Shown here piece after piece: positions 6,633 to 13,044 of a stretch of 14,936 nucleotides of DNA (its first letter is position 1; every line of letters begins with the position of its first letter). The stretch lies in assembly GCA_035695265.1 (NCBI GenBank), contig DASSEM010000108.1, forward strand, positions 1-14,936. Direction: 5' to 3'. Source of the DNA: RHKX01 sp035695265 (GTDB taxonomy: Bacteria > Actinomycetota > Thermoleophilia > Solirubrobacterales > 70-9). The notes beneath the pieces were generated by a model. That model saw only the letters and a program-made list of their open reading frames with translations, made no database searches and was not told where the DNA came from. The translations under genes were made by a program, and so were the position numbers.

Positions 6633-7614
6633 CGATCGCCGGGCGGGCGAGGCTGAGCGCATAAAGCCCCTCCTCGTCGGTCCACCAATCGAGCAGCTCG
6701 AGCCCGGCGTCGGCGTAGCTCGACTCGATCCGCTCCCGGGTGAACTTGGTTGAGATCTCGGTGCGCATCTCCTCGTTGCGGGCGAAGTGCGCCCGCATGT
6801 CGAGCGCTCGCAGGTCGACGAACTGCTCGCCGAGCGCGCGCAGGCGGATGTCGATCCACTCGTTGTCGGCGTCCCAGAAGGCGACGTGCTCGAACCCGTC
6901 GGGGTCGAAGTCGGCGTCGAGCTCGCGGTTGAGGACGTGGAGCACGTTCGCGTTGAACTCCGCGGTGACCCCGGCGGCGTCGTTGTATGCGGCCTCGAGC
7001 CGGGCCTGGTCCTTGACGAGGTCGGTGCCGAGCAGGAAGCGGTCCTCCGGGTACATCAGGGTCGCGATCCGGGCCAGGAACGAGCGCCGCGCCGCCGGCC
7101 GGAAGTTTCCGATCGTGCCGCCCAGGAACGCGATCAGGGCGCCCTCGGGCCGCGGGATCCGCTCGAGGTGCGTCTCGTAGTCGCAGACGATCCCCTCGAC
7201 CGCGAGACCGGGGTACTCCTCGACGAGCTCGGCCGCGACGCGGCGGGTGATCCCCTCGGCGATGTCGACGGGGACGAAGCGCTCGAGCGCGCCGCCGTCG
7301 CGCATCGCATCGAGCAGCACGCGGCTCTTCGCGGCCGCACCGGAGCCGAGCTCGATCAGCGTCCGCGGCCGTCCCGCGGCGACGATCTCCCCCGCCCGGC
7401 GGATCAGGATCTCGCGCTCGCAGCGGGTCGGGTAGTACTCGGGCTGCTCGGTGATCCGCTCGAAGAGCGCCGAGCCCCGCTCGTCGTAGAAGTACTTCGG
7501 CGGCAGCTCCTTGAACGGGCTCGAGAGGCCCTCGCGGACGACCTCCCCCATTCCCGCGAGCGCACCGCCCTCAGGCAGGTCGACCTCGATCTCGATCGCG
7601 GGGCCGTCGGCCAT
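6625..7614 (-). CDS. egtD: L-histidine N-alpha-methyltransferase (hercynine synthase)
   Basis: Cytoplasmic SAM-dependent enzyme that trimethylates the alpha-amino group of histidine to give hercynine, the first step of ergothioneine synthesis. 329 residues, the usual length. Motifs are YFYDERGSALFERITEQPEY (41-60), the SAM loop IELGSGAAAKS (87-97), FLGGTIGNF (163-171) and YNDAAGVTAEFN (210-221). MRTEISTKF (283-291) follows. By recalled M. smegmatis numbering with an offset of four, the substrate-contacting Tyr39, Tyr56, Asn166, Tyr206, Glu282 and Ser284 correspond to Tyr43, Tyr60, Asn170, Tyr210, Glu286 and Ser288, all retained. The position matching Met252 is Ile256. The start ATG is 4 bases after the egtB stop, and the end overlaps the transporter ATPase gene. 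Confidence 0.96.
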   Translation of the reverse strand: MADGPAIEIEVDLPEGGALAGMGEVVREGLSSPFKELPPKYFYDERGSALFERITEQPEYYPTRCEREILIRRAGEIVAAGRPRTLIELGSGAAAKSRVLLDAMRDGGALERFVPVDIAEGITRRVAAELVEEYPGLAVEGIVCDYETHLERIPRPEGALIAFLGGTIGNFRPAARRSFLARIATLMYPEDRFLLGTDLVKDQARLEAAYNDAAGVTAEFNANVLHVLNRELDADFDPDGFEHVAFWDADNEWIDIRLRALGEQFVDLRALDMRAHFARNEEMRTEISTKFTRERIESSYADAGLELLDWWTDEEGLYALSLARPAIDD

Positions 7615-7618
7615 CGTC

Positions 7619-8740
7619 TCAACCGTCCTCCGCGCAGCGGAAGCCGCTGAAGATCTGGCGGCGCTCGGGCAGATCCCAGTTGCGGAAGCTGATCCGGATC
7701 ACGTTCCTCCGGGTGGCCCAGGAGCCGCCCCGGAGCACCGGGTAGCCGCGCCCGTAGAACTCCTCCGAGTACTCGCGGTAGGGAAACGGCTCGAAACCCG
7801 GGTAGGCGTCGAAGCGGGTCGCGGTCCATTCCCAGCTGTCGCCGAGCATCCCGACGGCCCCGTGGTCGGACGCGATGGCCGGCGGGCGGGTTCCGAACGC
7901 AGCATGGTCGAGGTTGGCGGCGGCGGGGTCGGAGCCGGCCGCCGCGATCTCCCACTCGAGCTCGGTCGGCAGCCGCTTGCCGGCCCACGCGGCGAACTCG
8001 CTCGCCTGCCGGTGGTCGACGTGGATCACCGGCGCGCCGGGCTCGACCGGCCTGCGGAGGCCGAACCTCGTATCGACCCAGCCGCCGGCTCCGTCCCGCT
8101 CCCAGTAGAGCGGCGGACCGGAGCCGGTCGCGGCGACGAAGGCTGCGAAATCGGCGTTCGTGACCGGCAGCCGGTCGATCAGGAACGGGGCCACCTCGAC
8201 CTCATGGCGGGGGCGCTCGTTGTCGTAGGCGAAGCCCTCGGGACCGGCGCCGATCTCGTAGCTGCCGCCGTCGATCGCGATCGCCTTCGGGCCGGGGGGC
8301 GGCGGATCGGCGGCGCCGGAGGCCCGGAGCGGCGGCTCGTAGCCGGGGATCATCTGCAGGAGCTGCAGCATCGTCTCGTTGTGCTGCTGCTCATGGGCGA
8401 TCAGAAGCTCGTAGACGAACCCGTCCCGAAGCAGCCGATCATCGGACTCGATTTCGACTCCCTCGAGGACGTCGAGCGCCCGCTCGCGCACCTCGCCCAT
8501 GTAGGTGCGGAGCTCGCCGCCGCGCAGGATCGGCAACTCGCCGCGCCCTGCCCGGGGCTGCTCGATCGCGTCATAGAGGCGGCCGAGCTCGCCGCGCAGC
8601 GGCTCCCGTCCGCCGACCGTCTGCACCAGCCAGAGCTCCTCGAAGCTCGCGATGTGGCCGAGGTCCCAGGCGAGCGGGCTCAGCAGCGGCGAGTAGGCCG
8701 TGTTGAGCCGCTCGTCGTCGAGCTGCTCGACCAGCATCAT
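7619..8740 (-). CDS. egtB: Ergothioneine biosynthesis sulfoxide synthase EgtB (hercynine oxygenase)
   Basis: Non-heme iron enzyme joining hercynine to a thiol donor (gamma-glutamylcysteine or cysteine) with O2 to form the sulfoxide precursor of ergothioneine. From ATG 8740 it has 373 residues: an N-terminal DinB-like domain supplying the iron ligands His29 (in WDLGHIASFEELW) and HEQQH (His116, His120), then an FGE-sulfatase-type C-type-lectin fold. The latter contains GGSYEIGA, RHEVEVAPFLIDRLPVTNADF, GKRLPTELEWEIAAAG, SWEWTATRFDAYPGF and LRGGSWATRRNVIRISFRN. Family-like sequence continues in frame upstream of the ATG (ending AEIAERLGETRERT) to a TAA at 8822-8824. No ATG, GTG or TTG occurs there, so the true start may be an unusual ATC (8812) or CTG (8764), or the first helix is shortened. 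egtD follows after 4 bases. EgtA, EgtC and EgtE are not in the window. Confidence 0.93.
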   Translation of the reverse strand: MMLVEQLDDERLNTAYSPLLSPLAWDLGHIASFEELWLVQTVGGREPLRGELGRLYDAIEQPRAGRGELPILRGGELRTYMGEVRERALDVLEGVEIESDDRLLRDGFVYELLIAHEQQHNETMLQLLQMIPGYEPPLRASGAADPPPPGPKAIAIDGGSYEIGAGPEGFAYDNERPRHEVEVAPFLIDRLPVTNADFAAFVAATGSGPPLYWERDGAGGWVDTRFGLRRPVEPGAPVIHVDHRQASEFAAWAGKRLPTELEWEIAAAGSDPAAANLDHAAFGTRPPAIASDHGAVGMLGDSWEWTATRFDAYPGFEPFPYREYSEEFYGRGYPVLRGGSWATRRNVIRISFRNWDLPERRQIFSGFRCAEDG

Positions 8741-8818
8741 CGTCCGCTCGCGGGTCTCGCCCAGCCGCTCCGCGATCTCCGCCCTATCGGTTGCCTTCGT
8801 CGGCGCCGGGATCGGTTC

Positions 8819-8824
8819 AGCTTA
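8819..8824 (-). promoter_or_regulatory. Candidate -10 box (TAAGCT) upstream of the extended egtB frame
   Basis: On the minus strand TAAGCT is followed by GAACCG and then ATC at 8812-8810. This mirrors the TAGNNT-to-ATG spacing of other genes here. It lies 7 bases past the stop of the preceding gene (8832). It may give egtB its own promoter, or the operon may read through from 9740. Confidence 0.25.
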
Positions 8825-8831
8825 CTCAGCC

Positions 8832-9740
8832 TCACGTCCCCATCGCCTCCGGGTGACGCCAGACGTCCTTGAGCCACGGCGGCGTCACCGCGAAGCGGGC
8901 GCCGCTGGCGGTCGCGACCGGCTCGGCCGGAACGAGGACGAGGTCGCGGGAGCGGATCATCCGGCTGTCGCCGGATTCCCGGGCGGTCATCCCGGCGTGG
9001 CTGCCGGCGGCGACGTGGAGCGCCCCGTCCCACGGCTCCCAGGCCGGCCTCGGTCGCAGCCCGGTGTCGCTGCCGATGCTGGCGAGGCCGCCGCGCTGCC
9101 CGTTGTAGCCGTGGTGGGAGCTGGCCCGGGCCTCGACCTCGCCGCCGGGGGCGATCCGGACCTGCAGCGATTCCCAGTCATCGCGGTGGAAGCCGCCGAG
9201 CCGGCCGAGCCCATGGGTCAGGCTCTCGGGGTAGTAGGTCCAGTACTGCAGGTACAGCCAACCCTCTGCGCCGGCGCAGTCATAGCCTCGCCGCCGCGCC
9301 GCGGCCGCGTCGCGGCAATCGACGACGTGGGTGAAGGCGACGGGCGACAGGCCGGCCTGGGTCGCGTGGACGGCGCCGGCGCGGATCGTGTCGGCGCAGC
9401 GGCGCTCCCGGCATCGCCGGAAGTCGACCGGCAGCGAGACGAAGTCGCCGTCCTCGAAGTAGACGTCGGGGGCGTGACGGTCGAGAAGCGCCGCGACCTC
9501 GGCCCCGTAAAGGGCCTCGGTGGCCGATTGAGGCGGCACGACGCGGTCGCAGCGCTGCCCGTCGACGGCGCAGAGCAGGGCGCCGACGGCCGAGCGGGCG
9601 AGGGCGCCGCCGGGGAGACGGTCGCCGGCGACGGCGATCGTCGCGAACAGCAACACGGCGACGAGCAGGACGGCGCCGACCCACTCGACGGTCGCCTGGC
9701 CCGCGGCCCCGGTCACTCTCCGCCGCCTCCCGATCCCCAT
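8832..9740 (-). CDS. Secreted protein with TadE/Flp-type prepilin leader and Vps62-like domain
   Basis: 302 residues. A basic N-terminus (GRRRRVTGAAG) is followed by QATVEW and a hydrophobic stretch (VGAVLLVAVLLFATIAVAG). Gly14 with Glu five residues later (Glu19) matches a type IV prepilin/TadE processing site. The rest is predicted extracytoplasmic, with seven cysteines. It contains YLQYWTYYP (163-171), HRDDWESLQVRI (185-196), SSHHGYN (207-213) and ALHVAAGSHAG (240-250). This order resembles the Vps62/DUF946 group, where WY-YP, H-DWE and the AAGSHA segment recur; I make that assignment by pattern memory only. The function of that group is unclear. The start ATG 9740 has no Shine-Dalgarno sequence but has TAGCGT 6 bases before it. 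It lies upstream of egtB on the same strand; a functional link is not evident. Confidence 0.75.
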   Translation of the reverse strand: MGIGRRRRVTGAAGQATVEWVGAVLLVAVLLFATIAVAGDRLPGGALARSAVGALLCAVDGQRCDRVVPPQSATEALYGAEVAALLDRHAPDVYFEDGDFVSLPVDFRRCRERRCADTIRAGAVHATQAGLSPVAFTHVVDCRDAAAARRRGYDCAGAEGWLYLQYWTYYPESLTHGLGRLGGFHRDDWESLQVRIAPGGEVEARASSHHGYNGQRGGLASIGSDTGLRPRPAWEPWDGALHVAAGSHAGMTARESGDSRMIRSRDLVLVPAEPVATASGARFAVTPPWLKDVWRHPEAMGT

Positions 9741-9746
9741 GCGCCG

Positions 9747-9752
9747 ACGCTA
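9747..9752 (-). promoter_or_regulatory. Candidate leaderless -10 box (TAGCGT) for the Vps62-like gene
   Basis: On the minus strand TAGCGT lies 6 bases before ATG 9740, placing the transcription start at about the A of the start codon. It shares the 71-base divergent spacer with the LapA-domain gene's box at 9798. Confidence 0.4.
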
Positions 9753-9797
9753 GGCGGCGAGGTGCAACGCGTGGGTCGCGGATGTGCCGAAAGGCGC

Positions 9798-9803
9798 TAG
9801 GGT
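9798..9803 (+). promoter_or_regulatory. Candidate -10 box (TAGGGT) for the LapA-domain gene
   Basis: TAGGGT lies 8 bases before ATG 9812. The intervening CGGAAAGA contains a GGAAAG that could instead act as a weak ribosome binding site, so leaderless use is less certain here than for 2798 or 13045. Confidence 0.35.
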
Positions 9804-9811
9804 CGGAAAGA

Positions 9812-10093
9812 ATGGGCGAACGACCGAATCGCGGCCCGGCGCCGCTCCCCGGAGGGAAGCCGCGGAAGGACCGGAGCTGGCGGTTCTACGCGGCGATCGC
9901 GATCGGGATCGTCGCGCTCGTCTTCATCATCCAGAACTCGCAGGAGGTCGAGGTCGACTTCATCGTCGCCACGACCAGCACCCCGCTCTTCTTCGTCCTC
10001 CTCATCACGTTCGCCCTCGGCGCACTGGCGGGCTGGCTGTGGCCGCACGTGCGCCGCGACCGCAAGCGCCAGCGCGAGGACGATCGCCGCTAG
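9812..10093 (+). CDS. LapA (DUF1049)-domain small membrane protein
   Basis: 93 residues from ATG 9812, with a basic cytoplasmic N-terminus. Two membrane helices follow (FYAAIAIGIVALVFIIQN and FFVLLITFALGALAGWLW) and a basic, charged tail (RRDRKRQREDDRR). The signature of the family is FIIQNSQEVEVDFIVATTST between the helices. In Gram-negatives LapA/YciS assists lipopolysaccharide assembly control; in actinobacteria the role is unknown. An upstream in-frame ATG at 9782 would add 10 residues, but 9812 is preferred because it begins MGERPNRG after a TAGGGT/GGAAAG region. It converges with pntB, with only 21 bases between the stops. Confidence 0.82.
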   Translation: MGERPNRGPAPLPGGKPRKDRSWRFYAAIAIGIVALVFIIQNSQEVEVDFIVATTSTPLFFVLLITFALGALAGWLWPHVRRDRKRQREDDRR

Positions 10094-10103
10094 CGCCCCC
10101 GTC

Positions 10104-10118
10104 CTGACGGTCCGTCAG
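10104..10118. terminator. Small hairpin between the convergent LapA-domain and pntB genes
   Basis: CTGACG and CGTCAG flank GTC, forming a 6-bp stem with a 3-base loop that overlaps the pntB stop (10115-10117). It is the only inverted repeat in the 21-base convergent gap and could stop transcription in both directions. It is short and without a U-tract, so it is weakly supported. Confidence 0.3.
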
Positions 10119-11527
10119 AGCCGGGTGACCTCGGTGGCGATTTCTTGCGCCGCCTTCTTGGCGTCGTCGAAGAGCATCGCGGTCTTCTCGAGGTAGAAGA
10201 GGTCGTTGTCGATGCCGGCGAAGCCGGGGCTGAGCGAGCGCTTGATGACGATCACCTGCTGGGCCTCGGCTACCTCGATGATCGGCATGCCGGCGATCGG
10301 GCTGTCCGGGTCGTCCTTGGCGGCCGGGTTGGTGACGTCGTTGGCGCCGATCACGACCGCGACGTCGGTGCGCGGCATCTCGGGATTGATGTCGTCCATC
10401 TCGACGAGCTTCTCGTAGGGGACGTCGGCCTCGGCGAGGAGCACGTTCATGTGGCCGGGCATGCGGCCGGCGACGGGGTGGATCGCGTAGCGGACCTCGA
10501 CGCCGCGCTTGTCGAGCTCGTCGGCCATCTCCTTGACCGCGTGCTGGGCCTGCGCCACGGCGAGCCCGTAGCCGGGGACGATCACGACCGAGTCGGCATA
10601 GGCGAGCGCGATCGCGGCGTCCTGGGCGGTGACCGAGCGGTGCGGCCGCTCCTCGCCGTCGCCCCCGGGCCCGCTTGGCGCCCCGCCGAAGCCGGCGAAG
10701 AGGATGTTCGCGACCGAGCGGTTCATCGCCGTTGCCATCGCGAGGGTGAGGATCGTTCCCGATGAGCCGACGATCGTGCCGGCGACGATCAGGGCGACGT
10801 TGTCGAGCGCGAAGCCGGCCGCCGCGGCGGACAGTCCGGTGAGGGCGTTGAGGAGCGAGATCACGACCGGCATGTCGGCACCGCCGATCGGCAGGACCAC
10901 GAGGTTGCCGAGCAGCGCCGCCCCGACGAGGATCGCGATGAAGAGCGCCTGCGAGGGGTCGTCGTCGTGGTCGATCCCGAGGTAGATGCAGATCGCGACG
11001 ATCCCGATCAGGAGCAGCGCGTTGATCACCTGCTGGCCGGGCACCGCGAGCGGCCGCGTCGGAATCAGGTCCTGGAGCTTCGCGAAGGCTATGTTCGAGC
11101 CCCAGAACGAGATCGAGCCGATCACCGCCGCGAGCAGGATCGGGATGAACTCCTCGAGCGGGAATTCACCGCCGGCGCCATGGCGGAACTCCGACCAGGC
11201 GATCAGCGCCACGGCGCCGCCGCCGACGCCGTTGTAGAGCGCCACCATCTGCGGCATCTCGGTCATCTGGACGCGGATCGAGGCGACCACCCCGACCGCT
11301 CCACCGACCAGCAGGCCACCGACGATCACGCCCCAGTTGCCGATCCCGTCGAGGAGCAGGGTGGTGACGACCGCGATCGCCATGCCGACGGCGGCGACCA
11401 GGTTTCCGCGCTTGGCCGTCGTCGGCGAGGTGCCCTGCTTGATCCCGACGATGAAGAGCGAGAAGGCGAGCACGTAGAGCAGGATCGTCAGATCCCCGCC
11501 CGGCTCGAGCACTGCGGTCAGCGGCAT
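10115..11527 (-). CDS. pntB: NAD(P) transhydrogenase subunit beta
   Basis: Carries the membrane domain II and the NADP(H)-binding domain III of the proton-translocating transhydrogenase, which uses the proton gradient to reduce NADP+ with NADH. 470 residues, the normal length. About nine membrane segments occupy the first ~280 residues, with conserved GVGGGAVALIAW, GADMPVVISLLNALTG and ALAMATAMNRS. A linker with a Gly/Glu-rich stretch (GPGGDGEERPHRS) leads to domain III: VPGYGLAVAQAQHAV (from ~317), HPVAGRMPGHMNVLLAEA, GANDVTNPAA (~394) and KRSLSPGFAGIDNDLFY (~429). It starts 7 bases after the pntAB stop and is the last gene of the operon. Confidence 0.96.
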   Translation of the reverse strand: MPLTAVLEPGGDLTILLYVLAFSLFIVGIKQGTSPTTAKRGNLVAAVGMAIAVVTTLLLDGIGNWGVIVGGLLVGGAVGVVASIRVQMTEMPQMVALYNGVGGGAVALIAWSEFRHGAGGEFPLEEFIPILLAAVIGSISFWGSNIAFAKLQDLIPTRPLAVPGQQVINALLLIGIVAICIYLGIDHDDDPSQALFIAILVGAALLGNLVVLPIGGADMPVVISLLNALTGLSAAAAGFALDNVALIVAGTIVGSSGTILTLAMATAMNRSVANILFAGFGGAPSGPGGDGEERPHRSVTAQDAAIALAYADSVVIVPGYGLAVAQAQHAVKEMADELDKRGVEVRYAIHPVAGRMPGHMNVLLAEADVPYEKLVEMDDINPEMPRTDVAVVIGANDVTNPAAKDDPDSPIAGMPIIEVAEAQQVIVIKRSLSPGFAGIDNDLFYLEKTAMLFDDAKKAAQEIATEVTRL

Positions 11528-11534
11528 CGGTGGA

Positions 11535-11846
11535 TCAGCCCCCGGGCTCCGATTCGTCCCGCTTCGCCGGCTTCTTGCGGCTGAACATGCCGAGCATCCG
11601 GTCGGTGACCATGAAGCCGCCGACGATGTTGATCGTCCCGAAGGCGATCGCGATGAACGCGAGGGTCAGCTCGAGAGCGCCTTCGGCGAAGCCGGCGACG
11701 ATCAGCCCGCCGAGCATGACGATGCCGTGGATCGCGTTCGTCTGCGACATCAACGGCGTATGAAGGGTCGCCGGCACCTTCGAGATCACCTCGAAGCCGA
11801 CGAACGCAGCGAGGACGAAGATCGTGAACTCAATCACCAGGTCCAT
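11535..11846 (-). CDS. pntAB: NAD(P) transhydrogenase subunit alpha, membrane part (alpha-2)
   Basis: 103 residues forming the alpha-side membrane helices of the transhydrogenase. Recognisable segments are FVLAAFVGFEVISKVPATLH, the conserved TPLMSQTNAIHGIVMLGG, and a third/fourth helix region (LTLAFIAIAFGTINIVGGF) ending in VTDRMLGMF with a basic tail. In enterobacteria this part is fused to the nucleotide-binding part as one PntA; here it is a separate gene, as in Rhodospirillum and mycobacteria. The ATG is one base after the pntAA stop, so the two are translationally coupled. Confidence 0.95.
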   Translation of the reverse strand: MDLVIEFTIFVLAAFVGFEVISKVPATLHTPLMSQTNAIHGIVMLGGLIVAGFAEGALELTLAFIAIAFGTINIVGGFMVTDRMLGMFSRKKPAKRDESEPGG

Positions 11847-11847
11847 C

Positions 11848-12969
11848 TCAGCCGCCCTCCACCACGCCCTTGGCTCGCTCGTTCCTGATCTCGCCGCCGT
11901 GGGTCAGGCAGGCGCCGGCCACGACCTCGTCCTCGAAGTCGAGCGCGAGCCCGCCCTCCTCGGAGGTGATCAGACCGATGAAGTTCTCGAGGTTCTTGGC
12001 GTAGAGCTGGGAGGCGTGGGCGGCCATGTCGCTCGCGAGGTTGGTCGGTGCGATGACCTTGACGCCGTTGTGGACGACCGTTTCATCCGCCTTCGTCAGC
12101 TCGCAGTTACCGCCGCTCTCGCCGGCGAGGTCGATGATCACCGAGCCGGGCGCCATGTTCTCGACCCCGGCCGTGGTGATCAGCGTCGGGGCCGGGCGCC
12201 CCGGGATCAGGGCGGTCGTGATGATCACGTCCTGGCGACCGGCGTTCTCGGCCAGCGCCTCGCGGACCTGCTCGTTCTCCTCGTCGGTGAGCGGTCGCGC
12301 GTAGCCGCCCTCGTCCTCGGCGTCGGGGATGAAGTCGAGCTCGAGCGGCCGCCCGCCGAGCGACTTGATCTGCTCCCACGCGGCACGGCGGATGTCGAAC
12401 CCGCTGACGACCGCGCCCAGCCGCTTCGCGGTCGCGATCGCCTGCAGGCCGGCGACGCCCGCGCCGAGCACCATCACCTTCGCGGGCGAGACCGTCCCCG
12501 CGGCCGTGGTCATCATCGGGAAGAAGCGGCCGGCCTCACGGGCGGCGAGCAGCGTCGCCGCATAGCCGGCGACGTTGGCCTGCGAGGAGAGCGCGTCCAT
12601 CGCCTGCGCGCGAGTGATCCGCGGGATCGCCTCGACCGCGAAGGAGGTGACGCCACCGGCGGCCAGCGCCTTCGTCGTGTCGATCGCGGTGAGCGGCGCC
12701 AGGAACCCGATCATGACCTTGCCGCTGCCGACCCGGCCGATCTCATCGACCGTCGGCGGCGCGACGCCGAGGACGATGTCGGCCCCCCACGGCTCCCCGA
12801 TCGTCGCGCCGGCGTCGGCATACTGCTCGTCGGGGTGTCCCGAGGCGGTCCCCGCTCCGGACTCGAGGACCACGTCGAGGCCCCGGCCGGTCAGCGACTT
12901 GACGGTGTCCGGGATCAGCGCGACACGCCGCTCCCCCGCTCGGGTTTCTTTCGGGACGCCTAGCCTCAT
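11848..12969 (-). CDS. pntAA: NAD(P) transhydrogenase subunit alpha-1, NAD(H)-binding domain I
   Basis: A peripheral cytoplasmic subunit of 373 residues that binds NAD(H) and passes hydride to domain III of PntB. It has the alanine dehydrogenase/PNT N-terminal domain (MRLGVPKETRAGERRVALIP), the loop RAQAMDALSSQANVAGY (120-136), and the Rossmann dinucleotide motif VLGAGVAGLQAIATAKRLGA (168-187) with FDIR (191-194). These are followed by the mobile-loop region DVIITTALIPGRPAPTLIT and VIIDLAGESGGNCE. The ATG gives the canonical N-terminus. No Shine-Dalgarno sequence is visible; a TATACA/TACATT box lies 12-14 bases upstream, so the leader is very short. It is the first gene of the pntAA-pntAB-pntB operon and diverges from the FHA-HTH gene across 75 bases. 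Confidence 0.96.
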   Translation of the reverse strand: MRLGVPKETRAGERRVALIPDTVKSLTGRGLDVVLESGAGTASGHPDEQYADAGATIGEPWGADIVLGVAPPTVDEIGRVGSGKVMIGFLAPLTAIDTTKALAAGGVTSFAVEAIPRITRAQAMDALSSQANVAGYAATLLAAREAGRFFPMMTTAAGTVSPAKVMVLGAGVAGLQAIATAKRLGAVVSGFDIRRAAWEQIKSLGGRPLELDFIPDAEDEGGYARPLTDEENEQVREALAENAGRQDVIITTALIPGRPAPTLITTAGVENMAPGSVIIDLAGESGGNCELTKADETVVHNGVKVIAPTNLASDMAAHASQLYAKNLENFIGLITSEEGGLALDFEDEVVAGACLTHGGEIRNERAKGVVEGG

Positions 12970-12981
12970 CGACGGGCGGGG

Positions 12982-12991
12982 AATGTATACA
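12982..12991 (-). promoter_or_regulatory. Candidate pnt operon promoter -10 region with a TGTATACA dyad
   Basis: An AT-rich island in a GC-rich divergent spacer. On the minus strand TATACA (12989-12984) or TACATT (12987-12982) fits a -10 element 12-14 bases before the pntAA ATG. TGTATACA at 12984-12991 is a perfect 8-base palindrome overlapping it and could be an operator half-element, though such a short dyad may be chance. Confidence 0.45.
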
Positions 12992-13030
12992 AGCCCGGCC
13001 GAGCGGCGAGCCCACGTCGCCAGGCGGCGC

Positions 13031-13036
13031 TAGGTT
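13031..13036 (+). promoter_or_regulatory. Candidate leaderless -10 box (TAGGTT) for the FHA-HTH gene
   Basis: TAGGTT stands 8 bases before ATG 13045, and the bases between (GCGCGGCG) contain no Shine-Dalgarno sequence. Transcription is therefore predicted to begin at or next to the start codon. Confidence 0.4.
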
Positions 13037-13044
13037 GCGCGGCG

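Noticed and set aside
5187..6656. Plus-strand open frame of 489 codons opposite the ATPase gene
   Set aside because: The opposite strand encodes complete Walker A, signature and Walker B motifs; the product here is low-complexity and charged with no family features.
6632..6662. Earlier ATG (6662) as the start of the ABC ATPase
   Set aside because: It would add ten non-conserved residues (MRSASPARRS) and a 38-base overlap with egtD; the ATGACTGA overlap at 6632 is the normal coupling form. It is not excluded.
6787..7650. Plus-strand frames opposite egtD and egtB (including 7511-8872)
   Set aside because: Shadows of conserved enzyme genes; no start signals or recognisable domains.
12984..12991. 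TGTATACA palindrome as a defined repressor operator
   Set aside because: Only 8 bases and overlapping a plausible -10 box; it cannot be assigned to any regulator from sequence alone.
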